Below are positions 19,703 to 30,133 of a DNA stretch of 64,000 nucleotides, in pieces. Position numbers and translations under genes: made by a program. This stretch comes from an uncultured Sphingosinicella sp. (GTDB lineage: Bacteria > Pseudomonadota > Alphaproteobacteria > Sphingomonadales > Sphingomonadaceae). Location of the stretch: the NCBI RefSeq assembly GCF_902806315.1, contig NZ_CADCWD010000017.1:1-64000 (forward strand), written 5' to 3'. The number at the start of each line of letters is the position of its first letter. Within the stretch, counting starts at the first letter, position 1. Below the pieces are notes generated by a model. That model did not search any database, was not told where the DNA came from, and saw nothing but the letters and a program-made list of their open reading frames with translations.

Positions 19703-20734
19703 GTGAAGGACGGAACGGCCAAGACGGCGCTGGTGACGGGCGGGGCCGGCTTCATCGGCTCCCACCTGATCGACGCGTTGCTTGCGGAAGGGGCGCAGGT
19801 CGTCTGCGTGGACAATCTCCTCACCGGCCGCACCGCCAACCTGAAGCACCTCGAGAATGAAAGCCGCTTCGACTTCGTCGAGGCGGACGTGATCGATCGC
19901 CTTCCGCAGAAGGTGCGGCTCGGCAAGACGCGCTTCACCCACGTCTATCATCTCGCCTGCGCCGCCTCGCCGCCGCACTACCAGGCGGACCCCGAGCATA
20001 CGATGCTGACCTGCGTGCTCGGCACCCGCAACCTGCTGCGCTTCGCCGAGGAGCAGGGTGCGCGGTTCCTGCTCAGCTCGACGAGCGAAGTCTATGGCGA
20101 CCCCGAGATCCACCCGCAGCCCGAGGGTTACCGCGGCTGGGTCAACTGCACCGGGCCGCGCGCCTGCTACGATGAGGGGAAGCGGGCGGCGGAGACGCTG
20201 AGCTTCGATTTCGCCCGCCACAAGCGCGTCGACGTGCGCGTCGCCCGGATATTCAACACATACGGCCCGCGCATGCGCCACGACGACGGCCGCGTCGTCT
20301 CCAACGTCATCTGGCAGGCGCTGCACGGCGAGCCGGTCACCGTTTATGGCGACGGGTCGCAGACCCGCAGCTTCTGCTACGTCAGCGACCTGGTAGACGG
20401 CCTGATGCGGCTGATGGACTCCGAACCCGCGCCCGGAGCCCCGGTCAATCTCGGCAATCCCAACGAGCTCACAGTCAGCGACCTTGTCCGGCGCGTGCTC
20501 GCCCTCACGGGGTCGGACTCGCAAGTCGTCCACCTCCCGCTCCCGGTCGACGACCCGCGCCGCCGCAAGCCCGACATCGGCCGCGCCCAGGCGATCCTCG
20601 GCTGGGAACCGCGGGTCCAGCTGCAGCAGGGCCTCGAAGCCACCGCCGCCTGGTTCGCCGACGAACAGCGCCTCGCCGCCCGCACAGCCCCCCGCCGCTC
20701 GCGCGAGGTCTTCAGCGGGGTCGCCGCGGAGTGA
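19703..20734 (+). CDS. NAD-dependent epimerase/dehydratase, UDP-glucuronate decarboxylase-like
   Basis: ALVTGGAGFIGSHLIDALLAEGAQVVCVDNLLTGRTANL...HLACAASPPHYQADPEHTMLTCVLGTRNLL...STSEVYGDPEIHPQPE...GKRAAETLSFDFAR...RVARIFNTYGPRM; GTG start. Confidence 0.9.
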   Translation: MKDGTAKTALVTGGAGFIGSHLIDALLAEGAQVVCVDNLLTGRTANLKHLENESRFDFVEADVIDRLPQKVRLGKTRFTHVYHLACAASPPHYQADPEHTMLTCVLGTRNLLRFAEEQGARFLLSSTSEVYGDPEIHPQPEGYRGWVNCTGPRACYDEGKRAAETLSFDFARHKRVDVRVARIFNTYGPRMRHDDGRVVSNVIWQALHGEPVTVYGDGSQTRSFCYVSDLVDGLMRLMDSEPAPGAPVNLGNPNELTVSDLVRRVLALTGSDSQVVHLPLPVDDPRRRKPDIGRAQAILGWEPRVQLQQGLEATAAWFADEQRLAARTAPRRSREVFSGVAAE

Positions 20735-20735
20735 G

Positions 20736-21806
20736 CTAGCCGTTCTTCAGCGACTGCATGTCGATCACGAAGCGGTATTTGACGTCGCTCCTCACCATCC
20801 GGTCGTAAGCCGTGTCGATCTCCTGAATGGGGATCATCTCGATGTCGGAGGTGAGGCCGTGCTCGGCGCAGAAATCGAGCATCTCCTGCGTCTCGGCGAT
20901 GCCGCCGATCAGCGAGCCGGCGAGCGCGCGGCGGCGCATGATCAGGTTGCCGACCGAGGGCGAGGGGTGTGGCGAGGCGGGAACGCCCACCAGCACCATC
21001 GTTCCGTCGCGCTTCAGCAGCGTCAGGAATGCGTCCAGATCGTGCGGAGCGGCCACGGTGTTCAGGATGAAGTCGAAACTCCCGCGATGCGCCCCCATCT
21101 CCTCGACGTCTTTGGAGACCACCACGTCATGCGCCCCCAGCCGCTGCGCATCCTCGCGCTTGCCGGGCGACGTTGTGAAGACGACCACGTGCGCGCCCAT
21201 CGCGGCGGCGATCTTCACGCCCATATGGCCGAGCCCGCCGAGCCCCACGATCCCGACCTTCTGCCCCGGCCCGACCTTCCAATGGCGCAGCGGCGAATAG
21301 GTGGTGATGCCCGCGCACAGCAAAGGCGCCGCCGCCGCGAGATCGGCCTCGCCGTGGCTGATCCGCAGCACGAACTTTTCATCAACAACGATGTGGTCGG
21401 AATAGCCGCCGAACGTGTGCCCGCCGAGCACCGCGTCGGCGCCATTATAGGTGCCGACCATCCCGGTCGTTTCGCAATATTGCTCCTCGCCCTCAGCGCA
21501 GGAGGGGCAGTGGCCGCAGCTCCCGACCATGCAGCCGACGCCGGCCATATCGCCGGCCTTGAACTTGGTGACCTGGTCCCCGACCGCGGTCACGCGCCCC
21601 ACGATCTCGTGCCCCGGAACGCAAGGGTAGAGCGTCCCGCCCCATTCGGACCGTGCCGTATGCAGGTCCGAATGGCAGACGCCGCAGAAGAGGATGTCGA
21701 TCGCGACATCCGCAGGACCGGGATCGCGGCGTTCGAAGCTGAACGGGGCCAGCGGAGTATCGGCGGACTGGGCGGCATATGAGCTGGCTTGGCTGGGCAT
21801 GAACAT
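20736..21806 (-). CDS. Zinc-dependent NAD(P)-alcohol dehydrogenase (YahK/CAD type)
   Basis: FCGVCHSDLHTARSEWGGTLYPCVPGHEIVGRVTAVG...CGHCPSCAEGEEQYC...GIVGLGGLGHMGVKIAAAMGAHV. Confidence 0.93.
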   Translation of the reverse strand: MFMPSQASSYAAQSADTPLAPFSFERRDPGPADVAIDILFCGVCHSDLHTARSEWGGTLYPCVPGHEIVGRVTAVGDQVTKFKAGDMAGVGCMVGSCGHCPSCAEGEEQYCETTGMVGTYNGADAVLGGHTFGGYSDHIVVDEKFVLRISHGEADLAAAAPLLCAGITTYSPLRHWKVGPGQKVGIVGLGGLGHMGVKIAAAMGAHVVVFTTSPGKREDAQRLGAHDVVVSKDVEEMGAHRGSFDFILNTVAAPHDLDAFLTLLKRDGTMVLVGVPASPHPSPSVGNLIMRRRALAGSLIGGIAETQEMLDFCAEHGLTSDIEMIPIQEIDTAYDRMVRSDVKYRFVIDMQSLKNG

Positions 21807-22064
21807 CCTCGAAGGCAGTTATGGAGGTGACGCGGTGGGATATCCGTGTGTTGGATCCAGGCCTTCGAACCAATCGTCCGCGCGAAGGTTCACCGGGGCC
21901 GCCGCGCACCCCGACCCCCGGCAGGGAAGCGGCCGCTCGACTCGTGGCCGAACCCACCCGCCGCTTCCGACTCCACATTTGGTTTATAATCGGTAAATTC
22001 GCGAGGGACTCGTGGAGTCGGTGCAGGAAATCGCGCCGCTTCAGCCACATCATGAGGAATGCCG

Positions 22065-22268
22065 ATGTCCTACTATCGCCTGCTGTTCATGAAGTCCTTT
22101 GAAGGCCCGGTGATGGGGGCGAAGGAAATCGCCGCGCGTGACGATGTGGACGCGGTGCGCATCGCTCGTTCCCATGTCTGCGAACAGCCGCTGGAATTGT
22201 GGTGCGACAAGCGCAAGGTAAAGCGCTTCCCGCCCGCCGAGGCGCCCCAGTCGGCTTTCTCTTTCTAA
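22065..22268 (+). CDS. Small uncharacterised protein (about 67 aa)
   Basis: MSYYRLLFMKSFEGPVMGAKEIAARDDVDAVRIARSHVCEQPLELWCDKRKVKRFPP; coding-like composition. Either Met could be the start. Confidence 0.55.
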   Translation: MSYYRLLFMKSFEGPVMGAKEIAARDDVDAVRIARSHVCEQPLELWCDKRKVKRFPPAEAPQSAFSF

Positions 22269-22516
22269 GCCCCTCGTCTTCCAGTGAGGGTTGAAAAGAT
22301 TTTCCTCATTGCTCGCCCGGCGGGGCTTCCGATTCAGTGCGAGAAGCGTATCATCCTGAAACGACTCAGAAACTCCTAGGTCGCTTCCGACTGCCCACTC
22401 CGTAGCGATCCACCTAGTGCCCCGACATTGTCGGGGCGCTTTCGTTTCTTGAGCAGCCCGCGGCCGCGAACCGGGCTCGCTTGCATCTGCTCCGCTGCCG
22501 CGCCATCTCGCCGCCC

Positions 22517-23179
22517 ATGTCCGACGCTCCCCTCAAGGCCGCGATCATCCCGGTCACGCCGCTCCAGCAGAATTGCACGCTTTTGTGGTGCACGAAGACG
22601 ATGCGCGGCGCCTTCGTCGATCCCGGCGGCGACCTGCCGCGCCTGAAAGCCGCCGCGCAGCAGCAGGGCGTCACCATCGAGAAGATTCTGCTGACACACG
22701 GCCATATCGATCATTGCGGCGGCGCGGGCATCCTCGCAAAGGAGCTCGGCGTCGAGATCGAAGGCCCCGAGGAAGCCGACCGCTTCTGGATCGCTCGGCT
22801 GGAGGATGACGGACGCAGCTACGGCATCCCGGCCAAGGTGTTCGAGCCCGACCGCTGGCTGAACGAAGGCGACCAGGTCACGGTCGGCGAGCTGACGCTC
22901 GATGTTTATCATTGCCCTGGCCACACGCCGGGGCACGTGATCTTCCATCATCCGCCTTCGAAGCTCGCCCTTGTCGGCGATGTGATCTTCCAGGGCTCGA
23001 TAGGCCGAACCGACTTCCCGATGAGCAACCATCAGGATCTGCTCGACGCCATCGTCACCAAGCTTTGGCCACTCGGCGACGAGACGGTCTTCATCCCCGG
23101 CCACGGCCCGGTGAGCAGCTTCGGCAACGAGCGCCGCGCCAACCCGTTCGTCGGCGACCAGGCGCTCGCCCGGGCTTAG
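22517..23179 (+). CDS. MBL-fold metallo-hydrolase (glyoxalase II-like)
   Basis: ILLTHGHIDHCGGAGILAKELG...YHCPGHTPGHVIFHHPPSKLALVGDVIFQGSIGRTDFP...VFIPGHGPVSSFG. Confidence 0.93.
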   Translation: MSDAPLKAAIIPVTPLQQNCTLLWCTKTMRGAFVDPGGDLPRLKAAAQQQGVTIEKILLTHGHIDHCGGAGILAKELGVEIEGPEEADRFWIARLEDDGRSYGIPAKVFEPDRWLNEGDQVTVGELTLDVYHCPGHTPGHVIFHHPPSKLALVGDVIFQGSIGRTDFPMSNHQDLLDAIVTKLWPLGDETVFIPGHGPVSSFGNERRANPFVGDQALARA

Positions 23180-23619
23180 GCTGCCGCCCGCGCGCTCGAA
23201 GCCGCGGCGATGCTCTCATCGAGCCGCGGCTCGGTATAAGGGATGCTGAGGGCGTAGACGGCCAGCGCAAGCAGCACGAGCCAGCTCACCAGCACGCTTC
23301 CCATCCGGAGCAGATTGGGCGCCGGCCTCTCCATGCCGAAGGGGTGCGCAAGACGCGCAAGAACGAATAGGATGCCGGCCACCCAAAGCAGGTCCAGGCT
23401 GCCCCGCGCCAGTTCGATCAGGGCCAGTAAAATCAGGAAGATTGGTGTCGTTTCCGCAAAATTGGCGTGAGCGCGCATCCGCGCTCTCACGCCCTCGTGG
23501 CCGCCGTCCCCAACCGACACTTTATGGATCCGGCGGAGGTGGCTGACGCGGAGGCTCAGCCACAGGTTGATCAAAGCCGCCGCGCCCGCGATGGTGAGCG
23601 TGATCGTCAGCACGTCCAT
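23176..23619 (-). CDS. MAPEG family membrane protein
   Basis: MDVLTITLTIAGAAALINLWLSLRVSHLRRIHKVSVGDGGHEGVRARMRAHANFAETTPIFLILLALIELARG. Confidence 0.88.
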   Translation of the reverse strand: MDVLTITLTIAGAAALINLWLSLRVSHLRRIHKVSVGDGGHEGVRARMRAHANFAETTPIFLILLALIELARGSLDLLWVAGILFVLARLAHPFGMERPAPNLLRMGSVLVSWLVLLALAVYALSIPYTEPRLDESIAAASSARAAA

Positions 23620-23810
23620 GACTTGCACCCTCCCCTTGCCGTTCCCAGCTTGCACGGCGTGCGAGCGCTTGCAACCGTTGGCGAAATCGCATAGGCGGGC
23701 GTCGCTCATGAGGCGAGCACCCGGCCGCCAGGCCCGCGGCCCTATCGGCCGTTCGCATGGCGCCTTGCTCGCCCGAAACACCACTCGAGTTGATTGGAAC
23801 AGGTGCCAGG

Positions 23811-23990
23811 ATGGCCGTCCCTAAGAGAAAAACCTCGCCTTCGAAGCGCAACATGCGCCGCAGCCATCACGCGCTGAAGCCAGTGAACTTCCAGGAGTGC
23901 CCGAATTGCGGCGAGCTTCGCCTGCCGCACAATCTGTGCGGCGCGTGCGGCCATTATAATGGCCGCGAGATCCGTCCGGTCGAGGCCTAA
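23811..23990 (+). CDS. rpmF: 50S ribosomal protein L32
   Basis: [54 protein letters not shown]. Confidence 0.98.
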   Translation: MAVPKRKTSPSKRNMRRSHHALKPVNFQECPNCGELRLPHNLCGACGHYNGREIRPVEA

Positions 23991-24021
23991 GACCCTCTTT
24001 CAAGCCAGGAGGCGATAAGAG

Positions 24022-25068
24022 GTGGGTGCTTCGCCGCGGATCGCAATCGACGCGATGGGTGGCGATACGGGTCCGTCAGTGATGCTGGCGGGGGCCGCGC
24101 GCGCGCATGACGCGCGCGCCGACCTGCGCTTCCTGTTGTTCGGCGACAAGGCCGCCATCCAGGCCGAGCTCGACAAGCATCCAAGCCTCGCGGGCGTCGT
24201 CGAGATCGTCCACTGCGACGACGTGATCGCCGGCACGGAAAAGCCGAGCCAGGCGATCCGCCGCGCCAAGACCACGTCGATGGGCCGCGCCATCGCCGCC
24301 GTGAAAACGGGCCAGGCCAATGCCGCACTGTCGGCGGGCAATACCGGCGCGATGATGGCGATGTCGAAGCTCGCGCTTCGCACCATTCCCGGCATCCACC
24401 GTCCCGCGCTCGCGGCGCTGCTCCCGACGCTCGGCGAGAACGACCTCGTCATGCTCGATCTCGGCGCCAACACCGAATCGGACACCCAGAACCTCGTCCA
24501 GTTCGCCGTCATGGGCGCGGCATATGCCCGGGTCGCGCTCGACCTGAAGCGCCCGCGCGTGCAGCTCCTCAACATCGGCACCGAGGAGCTGAAAGGCACC
24601 GACGAGCTCAAGGACGCGGCGGCGATCCTGCGCGAGGCCGACTATCTCGGCATGCGCTTCGACGGCTTCATCGAGGGCGACAAGATCTCCCGCGGGGATG
24701 CGGATGTGGTTGTGACGGACGGCTTTTCGGGCAATATCGCGCTGAAGACCGCCGAAGGCACCGCCCGCTTCGTGACCGACCTCCTCCGCCGCGCCTTCAC
24801 CAGCTCGACTCGCTCCAAGATCGGCTTCCTGATCTCCCGCCCCGCGACCGAGCTCCTGAAGCACCATCTCGATCCCAACAACCACAATGGCGCCGTCTTC
24901 CTCGGCCTCAACGGCATCGTCGTGAAGAGCCACGGCAACGCCAACGCCAAGGGCGTGGCCAACGCCATCCGCGTCGCGGGCCGCTTGGTGCGCGAGGACC
25001 TCACCCGCAAGATCGCCGAGGACCTCGCCAACATCGATGCGCATCGCGCGCCGGTCGCCGCGAAATGA
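24022..25068 (+). CDS. plsX: Phosphate acyltransferase PlsX
   Basis: [23 protein letters not shown]...[33 protein letters not shown]...VLLNIGTEE-type motifs; between rpmF and fabH. Confidence 0.97.
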   Translation: MGASPRIAIDAMGGDTGPSVMLAGAARAHDARADLRFLLFGDKAAIQAELDKHPSLAGVVEIVHCDDVIAGTEKPSQAIRRAKTTSMGRAIAAVKTGQANAALSAGNTGAMMAMSKLALRTIPGIHRPALAALLPTLGENDLVMLDLGANTESDTQNLVQFAVMGAAYARVALDLKRPRVQLLNIGTEELKGTDELKDAAAILREADYLGMRFDGFIEGDKISRGDADVVVTDGFSGNIALKTAEGTARFVTDLLRRAFTSSTRSKIGFLISRPATELLKHHLDPNNHNGAVFLGLNGIVVKSHGNANAKGVANAIRVAGRLVREDLTRKIAEDLANIDAHRAPVAAK

Positions 25069-26030
25069 GTCGCCGCTCCGTCATCGTCGGCACCGGTTCC
25101 GCCCTCCCCGCCAATCGCGTCACCAACGCGCAGCTGGCCGAGCGCGGCGTCGACACCACCGACGAGTGGATCGTCGAGCGGACCGGCATCACAGCCCGAC
25201 ATTTCGCCGGCGACGGCGAGACCACCGCTACGATGGCGACGGAAGCGGCGACCAAGGCGCTTGCCGCCGCCGGCGTTGCCGCGGACCAGGTTGGCCTCAT
25301 CGTCCTTGCGACGGCGACGCCCGACCAGACCTTCCCCGCCTCCGCCACACGCGTCCAGACCGCGCTCGGCATCAACGACTGCATCGCTTTCGACGTGCAG
25401 GCGGTGTGCACGGGCTTTCTCTACGCGCTCTCCGTCGCCGACAATATGGTCAAGGGCGGCATGGCCGATCAGGCGTTGGTGATCGGCTCGGAGACCTTCA
25501 GCCGCATCCTCGATTTCGAGGACCGCACCACCTGCGTGCTGTTCGGCGACGGCGCCGGCGCGCTTCTCCTCCAGGCCCAGGACACGGAAGATCGCGGCGT
25601 CCTCGCCACGCGCCTCCACGCCGATGGCCGGCACAACGACCTTCTCTATGTCGATGGCGGCGTCTCGACCACGGGAACGATCGGCAAGCTCCGCATGAAG
25701 GGCAAGGAGGTCTTCCGCCACGCCGTCACCAATCTCGCCGACGTGCTGAACGAAGTGCTGACCGCCTCCGGGCATCAGCCGGGCGAGGTCGATTGGGTCG
25801 TGCCCCACCAAGCGAACAAGCGCATCATCGATGCCACCGCCAAGAAGCTCGGCCTCGATCCCAATCGCGTCGTGGTGACCGTCGACCAGCATGCCAACAC
25901 GTCCGCGGCCTCGGTCCCGCTCGCCCTCGACGTCGCCGTCCGCGACGGCCGCGTAAAGAAGAACGACCTCATCGTCCTCGAGGCAATGGGCGGCGGCTTC
26001 ACCTGGGGAGCGGCGGTCGTCCGCTACTGA
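25065..26030 (+). CDS. fabH: Beta-ketoacyl-ACP synthase III
   Basis: [41 protein letters not shown]...[18 protein letters not shown]...[20 protein letters not shown]...[12 protein letters not shown]. Confidence 0.98.
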   Translation: MSRRSVIVGTGSALPANRVTNAQLAERGVDTTDEWIVERTGITARHFAGDGETTATMATEAATKALAAAGVAADQVGLIVLATATPDQTFPASATRVQTALGINDCIAFDVQAVCTGFLYALSVADNMVKGGMADQALVIGSETFSRILDFEDRTTCVLFGDGAGALLLQAQDTEDRGVLATRLHADGRHNDLLYVDGGVSTTGTIGKLRMKGKEVFRHAVTNLADVLNEVLTASGHQPGEVDWVVPHQANKRIIDATAKKLGLDPNRVVVTVDQHANTSAASVPLALDVAVRDGRVKKNDLIVLEAMGGGFTWGAAVVRY

Positions 26031-26118
26031 CCTCGTCCCGCCGCATTCGTCGATTGCACTCTGAGTCAAGCTGGATTAAGGTTTTCCATTGATACCCAGG
26101 GGGCTGAGGGGAAGAAAA

Positions 26119-26442
26119 ATGGCAGATGCAGGCACACTCCGGAAGGTCGAGGCAGGAACGCTCACGCGCGCTGACCTCTCCGACGTCGTCCATCGGGAGA
26201 TCGGTCTCTCCCGCGCTGAGTCCGCGAACATCGTCGAGCGCACGCTCCACCATCTCTGCCACGCGCTCTCCGAAGGCGAGAATGTGAAGATCTCCGGCTT
26301 CGGCAGCTTCATCCTTCGCGACAAGGGCGAGCGGGTCGGCCGCAACCCCAAGACCGGCATTGAAGTGCCGATCGCGCCACGCCGCGTGCTCACTTTCCGG
26401 GCCAGCCAGATCATGCGAGACCGGATCACCGGCCGCGGCTGA
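26119..26442 (+). CDS. ihfA: Integration host factor subunit alpha
   Basis: [82 protein letters not shown]. Confidence 0.96.
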   Translation: MADAGTLRKVEAGTLTRADLSDVVHREIGLSRAESANIVERTLHHLCHALSEGENVKISGFGSFILRDKGERVGRNPKTGIEVPIAPRRVLTFRASQIMRDRITGRG

Positions 26443-26446
26443 AGCC

Positions 26447-26836
26447 GTGTCCGACTCGCCGCGCAAGAGCGACCAGGCTTTCCGCACGATCGGTGAGCTT
26501 GCCGAGGAACTCGGCGTTCCTCAGCACATCCTGCGCTATTGGGAGACGCGCTTCCCCCAGCTTCGTCCCCTCCAGCGCGCCGGCAACCGTCGCTATTACC
26601 GCCCCGCCGACGTCACGCTCGCCCACCGCATCCACCGCCTGCTCAACCAGGACGGCTATACGATCCGCGGCGTCCAGCAATTGCTCGACAGCGGCGGCGC
26701 CGAGGGCGATGTCGGTGAAGTAGCGCCGTCGGCCCCCACTCAGTCTGCTGCCACCCAGCAAAGCGGCATCCCTGCCGAAGAGCTGCGCGCCCTGCGCAAG
26801 ACCCTCACCGACGCGCTCAAGGCGAGCAAGAACTAG
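26447..26836 (+). CDS. MerR-family transcriptional regulator
   Basis: [71 protein letters not shown] start. Confidence 0.92.
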   Translation: MSDSPRKSDQAFRTIGELAEELGVPQHILRYWETRFPQLRPLQRAGNRRYYRPADVTLAHRIHRLLNQDGYTIRGVQQLLDSGGAEGDVGEVAPSAPTQSAATQQSGIPAEELRALRKTLTDALKASKN

Positions 26837-27372
26837 AAGCTGTCCTCGTCGGGCCCGAGTTCCGGGTCGAGATCGCGCGGGCGGATGAAGCGGGCGATCG
26901 TGCCGGCGCCCTCCACGACATCGGACCAGCGGTCGACGGCGAACTCGATCTGGGTGAGCGTCGCCGTCGGATATTTCACCTCGATCTCCTTGCGGAGGTC
27001 TCCGGCCTTGGACAGCAGCAGCGCCAGCCGCTCGAGCCCGGGATTGTGGCCGATGACCAGCAAGGTCGCAGCTTGATCGTCGGCTTGCTGAACCAGTTCG
27101 AGCAGGATCTCCGGCGTGGCGAGATAGATGCGCCGGTCGAACTCGGGCGCGAGCGAACCACCATAGCCGTCCGCCACATCCTCCAGAGTCTCGACGACCC
27201 GCACGGCGGGCGAGGCGAGCACCCGGTCGAAGGAGAGGCCCTGCGCCCGCATCTCCCGCCCGACCGTCCTCGCCGCGCGGCGACCGCGCGCGTTGAGCGG
27301 CCGGTCGAAGTCGCGCTCGATCGGATCGTTCCAGCTCGATTTGGCGTGACGCAGCAGCGTCAGGGTCTTCAT
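26833..27372 (-). CDS. Histidine phosphatase, SixA-like
   Basis: [41 protein letters not shown]...[11 protein letters not shown]...[17 protein letters not shown]. Confidence 0.92.
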   Translation of the reverse strand: MKTLTLLRHAKSSWNDPIERDFDRPLNARGRRAARTVGREMRAQGLSFDRVLASPAVRVVETLEDVADGYGGSLAPEFDRRIYLATPEILLELVQQADDQAATLLVIGHNPGLERLALLLSKAGDLRKEIEVKYPTATLTQIEFAVDRWSDVVEGAGTIARFIRPRDLDPELGPDEDSF

Positions 27373-30104
27373 GCGGTTCCTTCGGGTGCCGTAGCCTGGT
27401 CCGCCTGATGCCCGAAAGCCGTGTCCGAAGAAAGACAGGAGCGCACCCGCTCGATCGCTTCGGCGAGCGGAACTCGGCGCACCGTCACGCCCGACGGAAA
27501 GGCGTTGAGCAGTCGCGAGGGCGTGGCCGAGGACAGCAGCACGAACATGCCGCGATCGCCCTTGCGCCGGATCAGGCGCCCGAATGCCTGCGCCATTCTC
27601 GCGCGGACGACGCGGTCGTCATAAGCGGTGCCGCCGCCGACAGCCCGCCGCGCCGCGTGCAGCACGGTAGGTCGTGGCCAGGGCACCCCTTCCATGACGA
27701 CGAGGCGTAGGGAATCGCCGGGCACGTCGACGCCATCGCGCAGTGCGTCGGTCCCGAGCAGGGATGCGCGGGGATCGTCCCGGAAGATGTCGACGAGCGT
27801 GCCGGTGTCGATCGGATCGACATGCTGGGCGTAAAGCGGCAATCCGGCACGCGCGAGCCGGTCGGCGATGCGGGCATGCACCGACTTCAGCCGCTGGATG
27901 GCGGTAAAGAGCCCGAGCGTGCCGCCTCCGGCAGCCTCGATCAGCCGCGCATAGGCCCCGGCCAGGCCCGCCACGTCGCCGCGCTTCAAGTCGGTGACGA
28001 TCAGCACTTCGCTATTCGCGACATAGTCGAACGGGCTCTCCGCCGCGAAGCGGAGCGGCGAATGGTCGAGGTGGCACGCGCCGGTCCGAGCTTCGGCAGC
28101 GTCCCAATCCTCCGAGCCCCTAAGCGTGGCGGACGTCACGATCACGCCATGCGCCGGCTTCAGCACGGTCTCGGCGAGCGGCCGCGTCGGATCGAGCCAG
28201 CGCCGGTGAAGGCCAATGTCGAACTCGCGCCCGTCCACCCGGTCGACCGCCAGCCAGTCGACGAAGTTCGGATCGCCCGGTCCGCCGAGCCGAGCCGCCA
28301 GCGCGATCCAGCCCTGCAGCGTCTGCACGCGCCAGGAAAGGCCACCAATCGCGCCCTCGATGCGCGCTCGCGCCTGCGGGTCGAGCCAGTCGGGCGCATC
28401 CTCCAGCACCGCCTCGAGCCGCTTGCCGAGCGCCACCAGCGGCCGCAGCAGCTGCTCCATCGCCTCCACCGCCGGCGCCGAGGCTTCCACAAGCTCGGGG
28501 TCCGGCTCCGCCATCTCCGTCTCGAGCCCGTAGCCCGCATCCTGCGCCGAAGCGCGGGCATAGACTGTGCCCCGCACCGCGCCGAGCAGCTTCTCGACGG
28601 GCCCGAACGCCGAGCCTTCTCCGATGCGCTGCAGCCATCCGTCGCCCGGCAGCGCGCCTGCTGCCTGGATGGCGCTGTCGAGCGCAAGCCCGCCTGCCTC
28701 ATCGTAGGACGCGACATCCATCAGGCGCGCGGCAAGGCCCCGCCTTCGCCCGCGCGACTTGCCTTCCGGCCCGATTAGCCAGCGCCTGAGCTCGATCGTC
28801 TCCTGCCCCGTCAGCGCCGATCCGAAGGTGGAGTCGGCCGCGTCGAACAGGTGATGCCCTTCGTCGAACACGATCCGAGTCGGCGGATTGGCCGTCTCGC
28901 GACCCCGCGCCGCGTTCACCATCACCAAAGCGTGATTCGCGATCACCAGATCGGCATCGGCGCTCGTTCGAGCGGAGCGCTCGATGAAGCATTTCCTGTA
29001 GTGCGGGCAGCCCGCATAGACGCATTCGCCGCGCCGGTCGGTCAGCGCCGTCGCCCCCGCGCGCCGGAAGAGCGTGGGGAGCCAGCCCGGCATGTCGCCG
29101 CCCACCATGTCGCCGTCGCGCGTGTAAGCCGCCCAACGCGCCACCAGCTGGGCCAGGATCGCCGCGCGCCCGGCAAAGCCACCCTGCAGCGCGTCCTCCA
29201 GGTTGAGCAGGCACAGGTAATTCTCGCGGCCCTTACGCACGACCACCTTCGCCTTGCGCTCCGCCTCGTTCGGGAAAATGCGGCGGCTCTCGTGATCGAG
29301 CTGCCGCTGCAGCGCCTTGGTGTAGGTCGACACCCACACCGCCCCATCCGCCTTGGCGGCCCAGAGCGAGGCCGGTGCCAGATAGCCCAGGGTCTTGCCG
29401 ATCCCGGTGCCCGCCTCGGCGAGCAGCAGGTTCGGCTGCCCCTCGATCTTGCGCGGCGCGAACGCCTCCGCAGCTGCGGCGGCATAAAGCTTCTGCCCCT
29501 CGCGCGCCTCCGCTCCCTGGCCGGTCAGCCGGGCAAGGCGGTCGACGGCCTCGCTTGGATCCAGCCGCACCGGCCGCGCCTGCGCGCGCGGCGCCGTCTC
29601 TTCCCATTCCGGCAGCCTGGAAAAGAGCCATCGTTCATCCCGCTCCGGCCGCCGCAGCCGCTCGGAGACGGGTGCCGCCCAGGTCCAGCGCAGCCGGTAG
29701 AGCGATTGAGCGGAGGCCCACGCGCCCTCCCGCTCCGGCCATTGCGTTCCCAACCTCGCCAGCAATTCTCCAGCCGCCTGCAGCAGGAAGGTCGCCGCCT
29801 CCGCATCGCTCTCCGGCGCATCCAGACCCAGCGCGTGGGCCAGCCCCTTCGGCGTCGGCACCGCGAAGCGCGCGGGATGGACGAACGCGAACAGCTCCAG
29901 CAGATCGAGCCCCGACAGCTCCGGATAGCCGAGCCGCTGCCCCACTAGCGGGGCGTTCAGCATGATGAGCGGCGTCTCCGCCGCGCGCGCGATCGCCTGC
30001 CCGCGGCCGAGCGCTTCGACGCGCCCGTCCGGCAGCGCCATCCAGATGCCGCCATGGGTTGCGTAGAGCGCGGGATAGGGCAAAGGAGCCGTCACTTCCC
30101 TCAC
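27369..30104 (-). CDS. ATP-dependent DNA helicase, DinG/Rad3-like
   Basis: LLLAEAGTGIGKTLGYLAPASLWA (Walker A), RIVFDEGHHLFDAAD (DEGH box), CVYAGCPHYRKCFIERSARTSADADLVIANHALVM (Fe-S cysteines), FGRLIRRKGDRG. Confidence 0.92.
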   Translation of the reverse strand: MREVTAPLPYPALYATHGGIWMALPDGRVEALGRGQAIARAAETPLIMLNAPLVGQRLGYPELSGLDLLELFAFVHPARFAVPTPKGLAHALGLDAPESDAEAATFLLQAAGELLARLGTQWPEREGAWASAQSLYRLRWTWAAPVSERLRRPERDERWLFSRLPEWEETAPRAQARPVRLDPSEAVDRLARLTGQGAEAREGQKLYAAAAAEAFAPRKIEGQPNLLLAEAGTGIGKTLGYLAPASLWAAKADGAVWVSTYTKALQRQLDHESRRIFPNEAERKAKVVVRKGRENYLCLLNLEDALQGGFAGRAAILAQLVARWAAYTRDGDMVGGDMPGWLPTLFRRAGATALTDRRGECVYAGCPHYRKCFIERSARTSADADLVIANHALVMVNAARGRETANPPTRIVFDEGHHLFDAADSTFGSALTGQETIELRRWLIGPEGKSRGRRRGLAARLMDVASYDEAGGLALDSAIQAAGALPGDGWLQRIGEGSAFGPVEKLLGAVRGTVYARASAQDAGYGLETEMAEPDPELVEASAPAVEAMEQLLRPLVALGKRLEAVLEDAPDWLDPQARARIEGAIGGLSWRVQTLQGWIALAARLGGPGDPNFVDWLAVDRVDGREFDIGLHRRWLDPTRPLAETVLKPAHGVIVTSATLRGSEDWDAAEARTGACHLDHSPLRFAAESPFDYVANSEVLIVTDLKRGDVAGLAGAYARLIEAAGGGTLGLFTAIQRLKSVHARIADRLARAGLPLYAQHVDPIDTGTLVDIFRDDPRASLLGTDALRDGVDVPGDSLRLVVMEGVPWPRPTVLHAARRAVGGGTAYDDRVVRARMAQAFGRLIRRKGDRGMFVLLSSATPSRLLNAFPSGVTVRRVPLAEAIERVRSCLSSDTAFGHQADQATAPEGTA

Positions 30105-30133
30105 ATGATGCAGCAGGAACGAAAGGGCAACTC

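Noticed and set aside
24642-26069. 475-aa minus-strand ORF
   Set aside because: Antisense to plsX and fabH, which are unambiguous.
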